Origin: Lepraria neglecta
Lineage: Eukaryota > Ascomycota > Lecanoromycetes > Lecanorales > Stereocaulaceae
Assembly: GCA_033220425.1 (NCBI GenBank)
Contig: CM065649.1
Coordinates: 1,178,001-1,242,000, forward strand
Reading direction: 5' to 3'
DNA length: 64,000 nucleotides
Shown in pieces: positions 13,460 to 24,975 of this stretch. The notes below the pieces were generated by a model that saw only the letters and a program-made list of their open reading frames with translations, was not told where the DNA came from and ran no database searches. A program made the translations under genes and the position numbers. Positions within the stretch are counted from its first letter, which is position 1. Each line of letters starts with the position of its first letter.

Positions 13460-14223
13460 ATGTCATCCAAGCCTGCGATCCGCTTAGAAAAATCATCCGT
13501 ACACTGGAAGTACAAACTTGACGACGAAACAGTGGCTCAGTTCGACGCTTCCAATGAGATCAAAACAAGATGGAGCTACGATGGAAGAGACGAGGAAGAC
13601 GGCCTAGAGTCTTACAAGATGGCGGTCCAGCTGTCAGGCCTCACGGCTCAAACTGGAACGCCGATTAAGATGAAAGAGTCCTAAGCCTCCGCTAGATGCC
13701 TGGCAATACCGTTTAAAGGACGGAACCACCGTGGGTTGTTGGAGCAAAGGGTTTTACTGAAGATGGCAGAGACCCCTCCAGGCGCCGGAGCCTTGAGGAC
13801 AAGGGCGACATAGCTTTTTCTTGGTACAAAAGGCTCCTAGACGATGTCGACTCTGAATGTAATACACATTCCGACGAGGCAAAACCATCCTTGTGGGAGG
13901 ACTTGATCAGCAGTATCCTGTCGTTCTGCTGTATACTTTTCTGCTTCCCTTGCCTCGTTGATCGGTACCATTCGCACAGATAGAGGAGATGTCAAGGCCG
14001 AGACACGCGCGAGCGACAACGGAAACGTGCGGCTTTGGATTTAGCATATTTCGAGGAACATGGCGAATACCCACCATCTTCAATGTATACAGCATACGCT
14101 CGCACGCTGCCTGACGTTCCAATTAATGAAGACAAGGATCTAATACCCTCTTTCATTGCGACCGTCCTGAAGCACTATTACCAGGAGTTTAAAAGAACAT
14201 TCTTCGGGGGGGTAGTGACGTAG
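13460..14223 (+). pseudogene. decayed gene for an unknown membrane protein
   Basis: Three pieces of plausible protein lie in shifting frames. Piece 1 (13460-13681) starts with ATG and is charged. Piece 2 (about 13671-13760) continues in another frame with KPPLDAWQYRLKDG. Piece 3 starts near 13756 with TEDGRDPSRRR, contains one hydrophobic Cys/Phe-rich segment (about 13905-13955, likely a membrane span) and hits TAG at 13981-13983. The same frame then runs on to 14223 with LAYFEEHGEYPP. The TAG could derive from CAG. At least two frameshifts and one stop argue for a dead gene, although unrecognised introns could explain some breaks. I do not recognise the family. Confidence 0.5.
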
Positions 14224-14623
14224 CCAAATGTGATAGGTGGGGAAATATCCTTTCGAGACCGTGGCTGCTGTTTCGCTGCAGTAAGAACAAACACTGGAGA
14301 GAGAGGCCAAACTATTCCGCAATGGCGTGAGACATACACAGACTAAGCGCTATTTGGGCGGTCGTAATGGCGACCTATCACTTGTGTCTCCTTGAGCTGC
14401 AATCTTGGGTATTGAATTATATGAATGTAAAAATTTACAAAGAAGTTGTCTTCTGTTGAGAGTGGCGACCGAGATACCGCGTCCCGTGACGCCTTGCAAA
14501 TACTCCTTTTCTACCTCAGGACATGGGTTTGAGTAATGTACAGTATGAAGACGATCGCTTTTCATGCGCGCTAAATGCAAGACATACGGCTCCGGTAGAA
14601 GGTAGAGGAGCCAATCCTTCAGA

Positions 14624-16396
14624 TCATATATAATCCCTGGCGCTCTTCTGTAGCTCAATCAATCGCCATCCCCTTGTATCCGGATTATTCACATCTTCCG
14701 CAAGTCGAGTGACGCCAATAGCGTACGTGACGAGCTGGACCTTATCTTCCATGCCAGCGGCGAGCTCGTTCGTCTTCGAGTTCCGGTAGACGTGGACTTC
14801 TTGTGTTCGGCAGGTAATGATGAAGACTGGGACTTCATTTTCCAGCATACGGGCGGAAAGAATATCGACGTGCCGTATATCCAGGATCCGTCCGTCGGAT
14901 TTGAGGCCAGCTGTGGTGTATTGCTGCGTTAGCGCTGCGTAGACTTGGTATTGCGCGGCCGACAGCCAGAGCTTCAAGGTCTCCGTGTCGCCTTTTACGT
15001 ATGCGTCCAAAACTTCTGGAAGGATATACTCTCGCATCTCTCGAAGGAAGGGCTCGACCTGAAAGGATGGATCCATCTCTCGGAATGCTTTGATCACCAT
15101 GGCCGTTTCGTTTTCGGCGAAAAAGCCGGCGATTCTGTCTGTAACGCTGCGGGCGGTGGAGATAAGGGGGTTTTCGGATTCGTTGTAGGAGGATTTGAGG
15201 GAAAAGATGGACCGCATGACTCGGCTAGAGTCTTTGAAGTTTTTCCATGATTCGCGGAGCTTGGAATCTTTGTGGAGTGTGACATTTGTGCCGGCGCTTG
15301 GATTATGTTAGCAATTTTCTTATGCATATTCTGAGTGCGAAAAGACGTACTTGGGATCTTCTTCCATCTTCTCCACCTGCCTCCCTGGCCTGCCACTTGG
15401 CCCAGCTTCGTTCATTTCCCGCAACTCCCGCTGCCTTCGTCGCTCCTCCTTCTCCATCCAACCGCCGTACTTTGAGCTGCTGCCATCATCAATGACATTC
15501 TTGACTCCACCAACAGCTGTCTTGTAGACTGTCGTCTCTCTCACTGGCCGCGTAGCCACTTCGATTCCTCGGCCAGTGGCACTCACTCCAGAACGCACCA
15601 CCTTCACTGGCGTTGAGTCCCACGTCCATGCAGCTCCTTGTCCTACAGCTTTGCCTGCACCCTTGAGCGCGGTCGCGGTACCGGTGGTTGCTGCACCAGA
15701 CGCAGCCGTGTATGCTGCTCGGGCGCGCTTGACGGACTCATTTTCTGTGAACTGATGAGCTGATGATGCTAGCTGCTTTGTCGATTCGTTCCACTCTTTT
15801 GATGCCTGGAATTCCGTCTTCAAGGTCTCGGTGAAGACCTGCCAGGGTGATTTATTTCCATGCGGTGGTGGAGGCGGCGCCTCTTCTTTTCTCCCCCGTT
15901 GTCGTCCACCTTCTCCGGTACCCTCCTCTTTGTCGCCTGCACTAGACTCGTCCGTCTTTTGCCCTTCTTTTTGTTTTTTGAAATTTGCTTGGCTCTCTCG
16001 CTGGGCCTCTCGGTATGCCTTCTCTGCAGGGTCTTCCTCTTTTGCGGACGAAGTATCCTTCTTCGAAGCTTTGTCTGCTTCTGGACTTGGAGGTGTTTTG
16101 CCTTTCTCGTTTGACTTCAGGTCCCTAAAGCTAATTGCATATGGCCGCGGTGTACTTGAGAAAGCTCTGCTAATGAATGGGTTTGAAAGGGTATTGAGTC
16201 GGAGGGAGAGGAGGATTTGTGAGGAGGGTGGCGATGACTGCGTTATGGGATTATTGGAAAGCGAACTCTGTATCCGTCGGTAGGGGGCAGTCCTTCCACT
16301 GGGGAGTAATGCTACTGAGTTGAAGCATCGTATAGATTGTACAGCTAGACTGCCCCTAGAACGAACATTCGGCAGCAGACGCAATGGCGGTCTCAT
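14624..16396 (-). CDS. tim44: TIM44, mitochondrial import motor subunit
   Basis: Tim44 anchors mitochondrial Hsp70 to the TIM23 channel on the matrix side of the inner membrane and drives protein import. Two exons (16396-15351 and 15296-14624) joined across a 54-bp intron with GTACGT donor and AAG acceptor give 572 residues. The join restores DPNAGTNVTLHKDSKLRE, typical of the family. The N-terminus is Arg/Ser-rich with AFSSTPRPYA, a likely matrix-targeting presequence and cleavage region. Residues about 100-180 are charged and low in complexity. The C-terminal Tim44 domain (about 350-572) carries FREMDPSF, LRHVDI-like and WRLIELQ motifs. It is divergent from the WBP4-like gene across about 350 bp. 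The identification is strong. Confidence 0.93.
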
Positions 16397-16742
16397 GCTA
16401 TTGTAACAGAATGCCCACTACAGCATAAGAGGTCCTGAAATGACGTGGAAGAACAGACAACGAGGGTATCAGAATGTTTATGAGATGGGAATATCCGGCG
16501 GCGCAAAAGGTTACGATTTTCGGCGAAAACGATGCAAGGTTGTAGGGCTGATCAGCCTTATTGCGCTAGTGTATTGTAACATCTTTGGACAACCAGCTTT
16601 CTTCATCAGTACGACTCTCACCAACATCTTTCTTACTTACTTGGAGGGCCACTAGGTGAGCCAAGGAGCTGAAGGTACTCTAATTTTCCATACTATAACA
16701 ATTTGCTTTCTACAAGTAAAAGATCGCCACGAATCTTGCAAA
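16397..16742. promoter_or_regulatory. shared upstream region of TIM44 and the WBP4-like gene
   Basis: About 345 bp lie between the two divergent start codons, so both promoters must be in here or overlap the 5' ends. I see no convincing TATA box or other defined site. A 71-codon frame (16440-16655) crosses it without recognisable content. Confidence 0.4.
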
Positions 16743-17699
16743 ATGTCTGAATACTGGAAATCTACGGTCAGTATGCCAGTCCTCCACGCATACAAGCTCT
16801 CGCTGATATTTGTACAGCCAAAATACTGGTGCAAACACTGCAAGATCTTCGTCCGCGACACCAAACTTGAGAAAACCAACCATGAAGCAACCCCCAAGCA
16901 CCAAGGCAACCTCAAGCGTTTCCTGCGTGATCTACATAAAGGCCATGAACGAGAAGAGCGGGATAAGCAGAGAGCTAAGGACGAAGTGGACAGGCTGAAT
17001 GGCGTGGTATCAGGATCTGGATCAAAGGTTCCACCATGGGAGGGAAAAGCATCAATACCTGCCCCAAGTGAATCGAGGCAAGCGACTCCAGCGGACAGGA
17101 AAAAGCAGCTCGCACAGTTAGCAGAACTGGGCGTAGCTGTGCCGGAAGACTTTCGCAAAGAGATGGCTATGGCTGGAGACTGGCAGACTACATCCCAGAG
17201 GCTGATCTACGATACTGTGAAGGAGGAAGATAACGAAGATGTCAAAACAGGTGCACTGAATATCGGAGTACGGAAGAGAAAGTTTGAAGGTCAGGAAGAA
17301 GAGGAGGCCGCTGGTGAGACTGTTGTCAGGAGAGGATGGGGATCGACGATTCGGACTTATCCTGGGGCAGGGAAAGATGGTGATAATGATCTGGATGCTC
17401 TGCTGAAGACAACGAAAGCCTTGAAGTCAGGTGGAGGCGGTATGGGACGAACAGCCCTTACAGATGGATCTTCGCGGTCTGAACAGAGCGGCAAAATTTC
17501 CGGCGGAAAAGAAGTCCAACCTCCTGCATCAGACCCACCGCAAATCAAGCGCGAAGAATCTTCAGGCGATGCTGCTATTGCGGAGATGGTCTCAGAGCAA
17601 GGTGCGACCAAAGAGGTTCCGATCAAGCATGAAGAGGAAACAGCAGTCCCAGGGGTGATGTTCAGGAAACGCAAAGCGAAGCCAACACGACAGAAATGA
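16743..17699 (+). CDS. WBP4/FBP21-like spliceosomal U1-type zinc-finger protein
   Basis: This is probably a component of the activated spliceosome, related to human WBP4 and fission yeast Saf1. The start is the ATG at 16743. A 51-bp intron (16767-16817, GTCAGT..ACAG) splits MSEYWKST from PKYWCKHCKIFVRD. Spliced length is 301 residues. The N-terminal U1-type/matrin C2H2 finger is visible as WCKHC..H..KHQGNLKRF (about residues 11-45), followed by a charged helical stretch RDLHKGHEREERDKQR. The rest is Lys/Glu-rich and of low complexity, ending in basic RKRKAKPTRQK, a likely nuclear signal. I do not see a WW domain, which is usual for short fungal members. The intron is 3n long with no in-frame stop, so an unspliced message would still read through. 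Confidence 0.82.
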   Translation: MSEYWKSTVSMPVLHAYKLSLIFVQPKYWCKHCKIFVRDTKLEKTNHEATPKHQGNLKRFLRDLHKGHEREERDKQRAKDEVDRLNGVVSGSGSKVPPWEGKASIPAPSESRQATPADRKKQLAQLAELGVAVPEDFRKEMAMAGDWQTTSQRLIYDTVKEEDNEDVKTGALNIGVRKRKFEGQEEEEAAGETVVRRGWGSTIRTYPGAGKDGDNDLDALLKTTKALKSGGGGMGRTALTDGSSRSEQSGKISGGKEVQPPASDPPQIKREESSGDAAIAEMVSEQGATKEVPIKHEEETAVPGVMFRKRKAKPTRQK

Positions 17700-17917
17700 T
17701 CCGCACATTGACTGCTTAATAAAGGATTTTTCTATGCTACGTCTCGTCTTGAGGCCTTTGAGGTCTAACACCCTCGTGAAGGTGAATTGCGAGGCTCTGT
17801 GCGGTTCTGTTTGGGCTTAACTCCGGAATCACGGACATTAACTGACTAATGTGGGGAAGGGTTTGAAATCATCTCATCGATTAACAGAACTGTTTACAAC
17901 TCCCTTCTCTTCCTTCA

Positions 17918-19133
17918 ATGTCCTTCTTACGAACCTCCGCAACCCGCAGACTCTCTATGACCGCCAAACAATTGATATCGCCAACCTACCCCGCCGAAAT
18001 GAAGGAAGCAATCATCCACAAAGGCCCCAAGGTCGAGATCATCGACTCGCCCATTCCGACCCCCGAGCCTGATCAAGTTGTGACGAAAGTCGTCGTTTCT
18101 GGGTCAAATCCCAAGGATTGGAAGCGGCCAGAATACACGGGAAAGAGCTCGAATCAGGGTGACGATATTGCTGGGGTGGTTCACACGGTTGGGTCGAATG
18201 TTGTCGAATTTAAGCCGGGCGACCGAGTCGCCGCTTTCCACCAGATGATGTCCCCTGGTGGGAGCTACGCCGAGTACGCTGTTAGCTGGGCGCACACCAC
18301 ATTCCATATTCCCAAAAAGACCAGCTTTGAAGGTAACATTCGCCATGATAGGGCTCAAAATCGTCCAATCTAACATTTCTTCCACAGAGGCTGCAACGAT
18401 TCCGCTAGCTGCAATGACGGCCGCTTTTGGTCTCTACCAACGTCTCGGTCTTCCTCCACCATGGCGTCCCACTGTGACGCCAATCCCTGTGGTCATTTAC
18501 GGCGCCGCTTCTGCCGTGGGCTCATACGCAATCCAGCTAGCCCAACAATCCAACATCCACCCATTGATCTGCATAGCCGGGAGGGGAATCCCACACGTCG
18601 AGGGGCTGATAGATAAAAGCAAGGGCGACGTCGTTTTTGACTATCGAGAGGGGCACGAACAACTCGTGCAGAACCTCAAAGCAGCCGTTCAGAACGCGGG
18701 CGGCAAGGTCGAATACGCCTTTGACGCTGTGAGCGAACACGGAAGTTATGAGAACATATGCCAGGTCCTTGACCACAAGACGGGCAAAATTACTTTGGTA
18801 TTGCCAGGCAAAGAATACCAAGAGATCCCGGACAGTGTTAAGAAATCGCTTACGAGCGTGGGGTCTTCGCAGATCGGGACGGATATGGATCCATGGCAGA
18901 AGAAGACAGGCATGCAGACGGGCAATGAGGAATTCGCCATGGCTATGTTCAGATACTTTGGGCGCGGCCTGCAAAAGGGTTTCTTCAAGGGGCATCCATA
19001 TGAGGTGGTTCCAGGAGGACTAGGAGGTGTACAGGCTGCTTTGCAGAACCTGAAGGATGGGAAGGCGAGTGCTGTGAAATATGTCTTCCGGATCGAAGAA
19101 ACGGAGGGCGTGTCTCGATATAATACCGATTAG
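17918..19133 (+). CDS. medium-chain reductase, toxD/enoyl-reductase-like
   Basis: This is an NADP(H)-dependent oxidoreductase of the medium-chain dehydrogenase/reductase superfamily, in the zinc-independent group found as stand-alone toxD-like enoyl reductases; the substrate is unknown. Exons 17918-18332 and 18388-19133 flank a 55-bp intron (GTAACA..CACAG) and give 386 residues. The GroES-like N-terminal domain shows EIIDSPIPTPEPDQ and PGDRVAAFH. The cofactor-binding fold shows VVIYGAASAVGSYAIQLA (about residues 200-217). The Cys/His ligands of zinc-type enzymes are not evident. The first 15 residues (MSFLRTSATRRLS) could be a mitochondrial presequence; the internal Met in SMTAKQL is an alternative start. 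It sits between conserved genes, not in a metabolite cluster. Confidence 0.82.
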
Positions 19134-19381
19134 ACAATTAAAAGATTGTCTCCTATTAGAAAAGTACCAATTTTCTGAGATATTGTTATAGTAGAACTTC
19201 CATTGTAGAGTAAAATGTGTTCCAAAGTGCAGCAGGCCTAAACTGCTTCGTCGCGTTTACGCGCCAAGCTAAACCTCTCTTCGACACCCGCTCTAAAAGT
19301 TAGGCAATACATTTATTTCTATGCTCCATTTCATGATCATCTAAGACATGCGCCGCAAGTTGAGAGTTTCATACTATTGCC

Positions 19382-22300
19382 ATGCGCTACATACGCCCCG
19401 TATGGCTCACCCATAGCGGAGAGAAGAAGGACTTCGAGGTGTACAGCTGCCATGTTTCGCCAGATGGAACGAGGCTTGTTACGGCCGCTGGAGGTGCTCT
19501 AGATTCCTTCAGACCCTACGAAATGAACTCGTGCTAATGTATTTGTTTGCAGATGGCTTCGTCCGCATATGGTCCACCGAGGCAATCTACAGCGCGGCCG
19601 ACCCGAGCTATAGCAAGCCCAGGCAGCTGGCCTATATGAACTATCACTCTGGCACTATACATTCCGTTCGATTTGCTGGCAATGGGAAATATTTAGCTTC
19701 AGGGGCGGATGACAAGATAGTATGCGTCTACCAACTAGAGCCAGGTCCTCCGTCACACTCTGGTGGATTTGGTACGCTGTGCGGTCCAATCGAAGCAAGA
19801 TGGAAGTGCTGATAGCTAGCAGGAAGCAACGAAGCGCCCCCTGTGGAGAGTTGGAAGATATTCAGAAGGCTCATCGGCCATGAAAACGACGTACAAGACT
19901 TGGGCTGGTCTTACGATTCCTCAATACTGGTCTCCGTGGGGTTGGATTCCAAAGTCGTGGTCTGGTCGGGCCATACATTTGAGAAGCTCAAGACATTGGT
20001 CAGCCACCAGAGTCATGTCAAAGGTCTCACTTTCGATCCAGCCAACAAATACTTTGCAACAGCAAGCGATGACCGGACGATTAAGATCTGGCGCTTTACA
20101 TCCCCCGGGCCAAATTCTTCGGCCCATGACCAGATGAACAACTTCACCCTCGAGAAGACTATCTCAGCACCTTTTGTGGCTTCTCCCCTCACAACATACT
20201 TCCGGCGGTGCTCCTGGTCGCCGGATGGCAATCACATAGCAGCGGCCAACGCTGTCAATGGACCGGTCAGCTCGGTGGCCATAATCAACCGCGGCACTTG
20301 GGACGGTGATATCAATCTGATAGGTCACGAAGCTCCCGTAGAGGTCTGTGCATTCTCGCCTAGGTTGTTCAGCAGATATGATACAGTTAAGAGCAGTTTC
20401 GATCCGAAAGTAAACCCCGTACATACAGTTATTGCCTGCGCTGGCCAAGACAAAGCTTTGAGCGTATGGATCACAACCAACCCCCGGCCGTTAGTCATCG
20501 CACAGGATATGTCTGTTAAGTCAATAACGGATCTCGCTTGGACGCCTGACGGCAAATCCTTGTTCCTTTCGACTTTAGATGGCACTGTGATCGCCGTGAT
20601 GTTTGAGACAAGCGAGATTGGGTATGAAGTCAGCTTGGACGAAAATGAGAGGGCGTTGGCCAAATTTGGAGCTGGAAGAAGGGGCGCTGGTATCATTGAA
20701 GGTACTGATGGGCTGTTACTTGAAGAGAGGAGCAGGCAGGGCGAAATGCGCGGCGTAGAAGGTCGCATGGGCGCTCTGATGGGAGATGCTATACCACATC
20801 CGCCAGCGCTCACAAATGGCAATGGGTCATCTCCTATCCCCGCAGGCATGCTCACGAATGGCGCAGGAGGTCCTCCGAACCTTCCGAACGGACAAAGTCA
20901 TGACCAAGACGTAGGAAAGCCCGATGAGCAAGCCTCGAAAGCGAAGGAAGACCCCAACGCCGCGAAGCTGGAGAGGCTCAAGAATCGTGTCACAATTACC
21001 AAAGACGGAAAGAAGCGCATAGCTCCGTTGCTCGTCTCGTCTGCTGGGACTGAATCATCACTTCCTCGACCTCAGTTAATGGCCTCCTCGAACGCCGGGC
21101 AGGGTGCCCAGAACGACCAGCCTCAGACGATTCTGGACCTTTCAAAACCCTTTGATGGTCTACCAAAAGGAGGCCTATCATCACTTCTACTAGGAAATAA
21201 ACGACGGTTTGCAAGGCTCGAAGGCGTTGAAGACGATCACATCGACAAGAACATTGCCATTGCCAGTCAGGATGGGGCGATTCCCATTGTGTCAAATACT
21301 CCCAACGGACTCATTCCCGCAAAGACGGTTGCAGCTCCAGCAGGTCAACAACAAACACCTGATTTCATACGGCCTGCGGTGACTAATCCTAGCTTGACTG
21401 TAAGTCAGATCAGACTGGCAGTCCCTAAGATCCGATCACATATCGTCCGATCCTTTGGTGGAAGCAGCGTCACTAATGGCACGAATGTAAATGGATATGA
21501 TTCGCCCGATAACTCAAATACGCCTATGGAGATCATGATCGAAGCTCGAAACCCGACCCAGCTTCCAGCTTCTGGAAGGACGCAGGACCCAGATCCATGT
21601 CGAATCATTGTCACTAAACGCGGCCAGCCAGTGTTCCAAGACTATCTATCTAAGAACGCTCTTCTTGTCACGGGAAATAAAGATTTCTGGGCAGTAGCTT
21701 GCGAAGACGGGAGTGTGTATGCTTGGACGCCTGTGGGTAGAAGGCTCATCAACGCTTTGGTACTTGAGAGTCAGCCAGTTGTACTGGAATGCCAAGATCA
21801 ATGGCTGCTTTGCATCACAGCGGCTGGCCTGTGCTATGTATGGAACATGAAATCTCTCAGTTCGCCTCATCCTCCTGTGTCGCTTGCGCCCATCCTCGAC
21901 ATTGCAGTACACAGTCTTCAAGATCACCCTACTAAAGCTCCAGCTATCACCGGTGCCCGCCTCAACTCCGAGGGCCGCATTGTGGTAACACTGACGAACG
22001 GCGAGGGTTATGCGTACTCGCCAACAATGTACGTCTGGCAGCGCTTATCGGAGCTCTGGTGGATGGTTGGCAGTCAGTATTGGAACTCTACGGACTCCTC
22101 CGTCGGCAACCTGCGATCGACGACTGCACTTGGCAACGGGACCTCGAGCTCCAACGTCTCTGCCGGTGTTATACCATTCCTAGAGCGCACTACTACCAAC
22201 GAAGTTCTCGCCAGAGGACGAGCTCAATTCCTGAACCGGCTCGTCAAGCAGCTACTGTCACGAGAAGGCTTCGAGGGCTTCGAATCAGGCGTCTCAATAG

Positions 22301-22744
22301 CTCATCTCGAGAACCGCATAGCAGCTGCTATGATGCTCGGAGCAAAGGATGAGTTCCAGGTGTATCTATACATGTATGCTAAAAGACTAGGCGTGGAAGG
22401 CTTGAAGATGAAGGTTGAGGAGCTCCTTCGAGGTTTGCTGGGAGGGATCTCCGAGGGTGTCGATGGTGACGAGGAAGTTCAAACAGCACTGGCAAATGCA
22501 CCGGAGGATCGACATTGGGGTAACAAAACGGACTTGCTCTGTGGGTGGCCGCGGAGTAAGCTCTTGAAGGATGTGATATTGATATTGGGTAGGACATCGC
22601 ACCATCTGATTCTAGTGGCTAGACTGACGCGCTGCAGGCAAAAATCGTGATCTGCAAAGGATCACTGTACCATACGCGAAGGTTCTCGGAGTCGTAGATG
22701 AAGTGGAGGGAACGGGCGCAGATGGTGATGCTATGATCTCATAA
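19382..22744 (+). CDS. hir1: HIR1/HIRA histone chaperone subunit
   Basis: This is a subunit of the HIR complex, which deposits H3-H4 independently of replication and represses histone genes with Asf1. Four exons (19382-19493, 19553-19771, 19823-22588, 22638-22744) with introns of 59, 51 and 49 bp give 1067 residues. The start MRYIRPVWLTHSGEKKDFEV matches the family. WD40 repeats fill about residues 1-360 (for example LASGADDKIVCVYQ, TASDDRTIKIW). The Asf1-binding B motif is seen as RVTITKDGKKRIAPL (about residue 490). A TUP1-like/Hira C-terminal domain follows (KDFWAVACEDGSVYAW). The last intron is needed to reach the end GKNRDLQRITVPYAKVLG. The gene looks intact. Confidence 0.94.
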
Positions 22745-23607
22745 TTGGACAGCTCCTCTCTCACATAGCGAGGCGTTCGGGGTAACAAGATATCCAGGGA
22801 AAGAGAAGGGGCATAACAGGGTTCATCTTCTTGTATACTAACGTTTACAGCATTTCTTGGTAGGGAATAATGGTCCAAGGGCTAGTTGTACATGTTTCTT
22901 AACTGCATTAAAGTACTTCTGATGAAAGCAGAGGCTTCTGGAGAGTTGCAACGTTATGAGAGTCTGTGACCCATATAAATATGCAATGCGTGACTCTCGA
23001 ATGTGAAAATCGTTGCATGTAACACTCGATGGTCCCTCCTACGAAGGAAAATGGCCCCGGTATTTATTGATTTAGAGGCATAAAAGGGATAATAACCCTC
23101 GCCTGCCTCAGATTATCGCGTTTAACAACCGCAACACGTCGCAACTTCCCGGGCCTCAACCCCATCATTTGCAAATCGCCAACTGCGGCCTTCCACCCAA
23201 CTTCCACTCCTCCACGCGAGGACGGAGACGTCAAAGGCACCGCCTAAATCCCCAATTTTTACGTGACCATAAACACCAGATCTCCCACTGCCGTTCCATT
23301 TATGATGTGTCCTCCACTCGTTCCATCGGATCTCTCATAGCCCCGAAGATTCGAGGCCCACATACTCACAACCGCATTCCCCGCCGATGTAAACCTCATC
23401 TTACAGCTGTAAGCACATTCTGATATTGTTCTAATCTTCTCAATCTAGAATATCGAGGCTCTCTATACTGCGACCAGCTACTGGCCCCCGTTAGGACCCT
23501 CAGATCTTTCCTCTCAGCCGTCGACTGTAACATACTGGGGAGCAGGCACCTTATTCTATCCATCCCCTCATACGGTCTTCAAGCAGTGACTTGAGCCCTT
23601 TTCCGTC
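22745..23607. other. HIR1 / membrane-protein intergenic region with one doubtful spliced frame
   Basis: 22745-23168 holds nothing I can call. 23169-23408 plus 23449-23589 can be joined across a 40-bp GTAAGC..CTAG intron into 126 residues on the plus strand. Its second exon has protein-like composition (ALYTATSYWPPLGPSDL, TYWGAGTLFYPSPH), but the first is oddly Arg/His-rich, and a neighbouring frame (AHILTTAFPADVNLILQ) looks more natural. A real short gene with a different exon structure is possible. I do not recognise it. Confidence 0.25.
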
Positions 23608-24975
23608 TTAATCTCCGAGCATCTGTATGTCAGCGTATACATTTCTCCAGGCTCCTCCAGGCTCCTCAGCGTTTCCGCTGACAGACCTCAACCCAGTATG
23701 GGGACTAAGACCAAAATCGTCCCCGTCTCTAGTAACGGAAGATTGAAGCAGAGGCAACCCCGACCTGTTCTTTTCAGCATCGTTCAAGCCTCTGAAACGT
23801 GTTTCCTCGGAATCCTCGTGTAGTCCTAGGCGATTGGCTTTGTCCTCCGCAGACTCTCTTTGGCTCCCAGCTAAATTATCTTCTAGACCTCGGAGCTCGA
23901 ACGACAAGATGATCTGGCACACAAGAGCTGATGCCACTAGTCTAGCGACGACGAAGCTCGCATCCCTGACGGAGATGTAGAGCAAGGACGAGAAGACCGA
24001 AATGCCCCAGACTAGCTGCGCATATCCATTCATGCCAGCCAGGTAGTTGAGACCGATTGCAAAATTGCTCGTCTCACCATCCTCTATTACCAGGCTAGGC
24101 ACACTCGCGCAGGGTTGAAACTCCTTCCAGAAGGCGTATCTTAGCTTTTCTCCAATCGATTGTGCAAGGTCTGGCCGTCTGAATATCGCCGCAAGACTCG
24201 AAACCTTTAGCTTCGAGCCTTTCAAGAACCTCAGTGCTATAGTTGCAGGAATGTGGACCGCCAAAGCTATTAAGACCCATAGGAACGGAAAGATGAAGGT
24301 CTCGCATCCAATAATTGACAATGTCCACAGTCCCAGGGTGATAGTGCAGTGGAAGACATTGGCGATAGCTGCTGCGGCGATGAGATATTCTGTAACACTG
24401 ATGACGACAGCGTGTTGTTTCTGCAACGCCAAGGGGAGGAATTTCGATTTGGGTGAATTCGTTCGCAGAACCTCGAGCGGGTTGTCATACCGAAGAAGTC
24501 TTGTTAGGTAGATAGCCGGAGCTCCAAAAGCCAGCATCAAGGTCAAAGGAGGCCGCTGAGTCGACATGACCAATATCTTCGCTATGGTAGGTCCAAAGTT
24601 CGACAAGATCACTGGAAGGAGGCCGACCAAGACTTGGGCCGTTCCCATGTCCGATTTGATGCTTTCCACCAGGTTGTCCAATATGCAGTCGTTTTGATTG
24701 AAGCAGTACTCGATGACATCGTCAGGAAGGCTCTCTCTGTCGGTGTGATTGCCCAGATATGCTTGCAAGTTGACTTGGCAGACTCTAGCGGATATGGCAT
24801 CGATCCTGCCACCGAATTTGGGGAACCATTTGTTGAATTTATGGGGACGCGCGACTAAGCCGTTGATGAGGAAGTCGTGGAATTGGCTAGCTGTTCGGCG
24901 CTTTTGGAGGCATTCGGTAGCAAGCGTGGGCCATGGAAGAACAGAGAATAATGGGAGGAATTGCAGCCAAAACAT
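23608..24975 (-). CDS. multi-pass membrane protein, uncharacterised
   Basis: A single open frame of 455 residues. The first 20 residues (MFWLQFLPLFSVLPWPTLA) look like a signal peptide or first membrane segment. A lumenal or extracellular part with several Cys follows (about 20-105). Hydrophobic segments lie at about 110-137, 142-161, 191-222, 227-251, 312-345 and 348-366. The C-terminal about 85 residues are polar, with LSPHTGLRSVSGNAEE near the end, and probably cytoplasmic. Proteins of this layout are common in filamentous ascomycetes without an assigned role; I cannot name a family. No intron is needed and the frame is intact. It is convergent with HIR1. Confidence 0.75.
   Translation of the reverse strand: MFWLQFLPLFSVLPWPTLATECLQKRRTASQFHDFLINGLVARPHKFNKWFPKFGGRIDAISARVCQVNLQAYLGNHTDRESLPDDVIEYCFNQNDCILDNLVESIKSDMGTAQVLVGLLPVILSNFGPTIAKILVMSTQRPPLTLMLAFGAPAIYLTRLLRYDNPLEVLRTNSPKSKFLPLALQKQHAVVISVTEYLIAAAAIANVFHCTITLGLWTLSIIGCETFIFPFLWVLIALAVHIPATIALRFLKGSKLKVSSLAAIFRRPDLAQSIGEKLRYAFWKEFQPCASVPSLVIEDGETSNFAIGLNYLAGMNGYAQLVWGISVFSSLLYISVRDASFVVARLVASALVCQIILSFELRGLEDNLAGSQRESAEDKANRLGLHEDSEETRFRGLNDAEKNRSGLPLLQSSVTRDGDDFGLSPHTGLRSVSGNAEEPGGAWRNVYADIQMLGD

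Noticed and set aside
15831-16283. 150-codon plus-strand frame
   Set aside because: It is antisense to TIM44 exon 1, whose codon structure explains the sequence.
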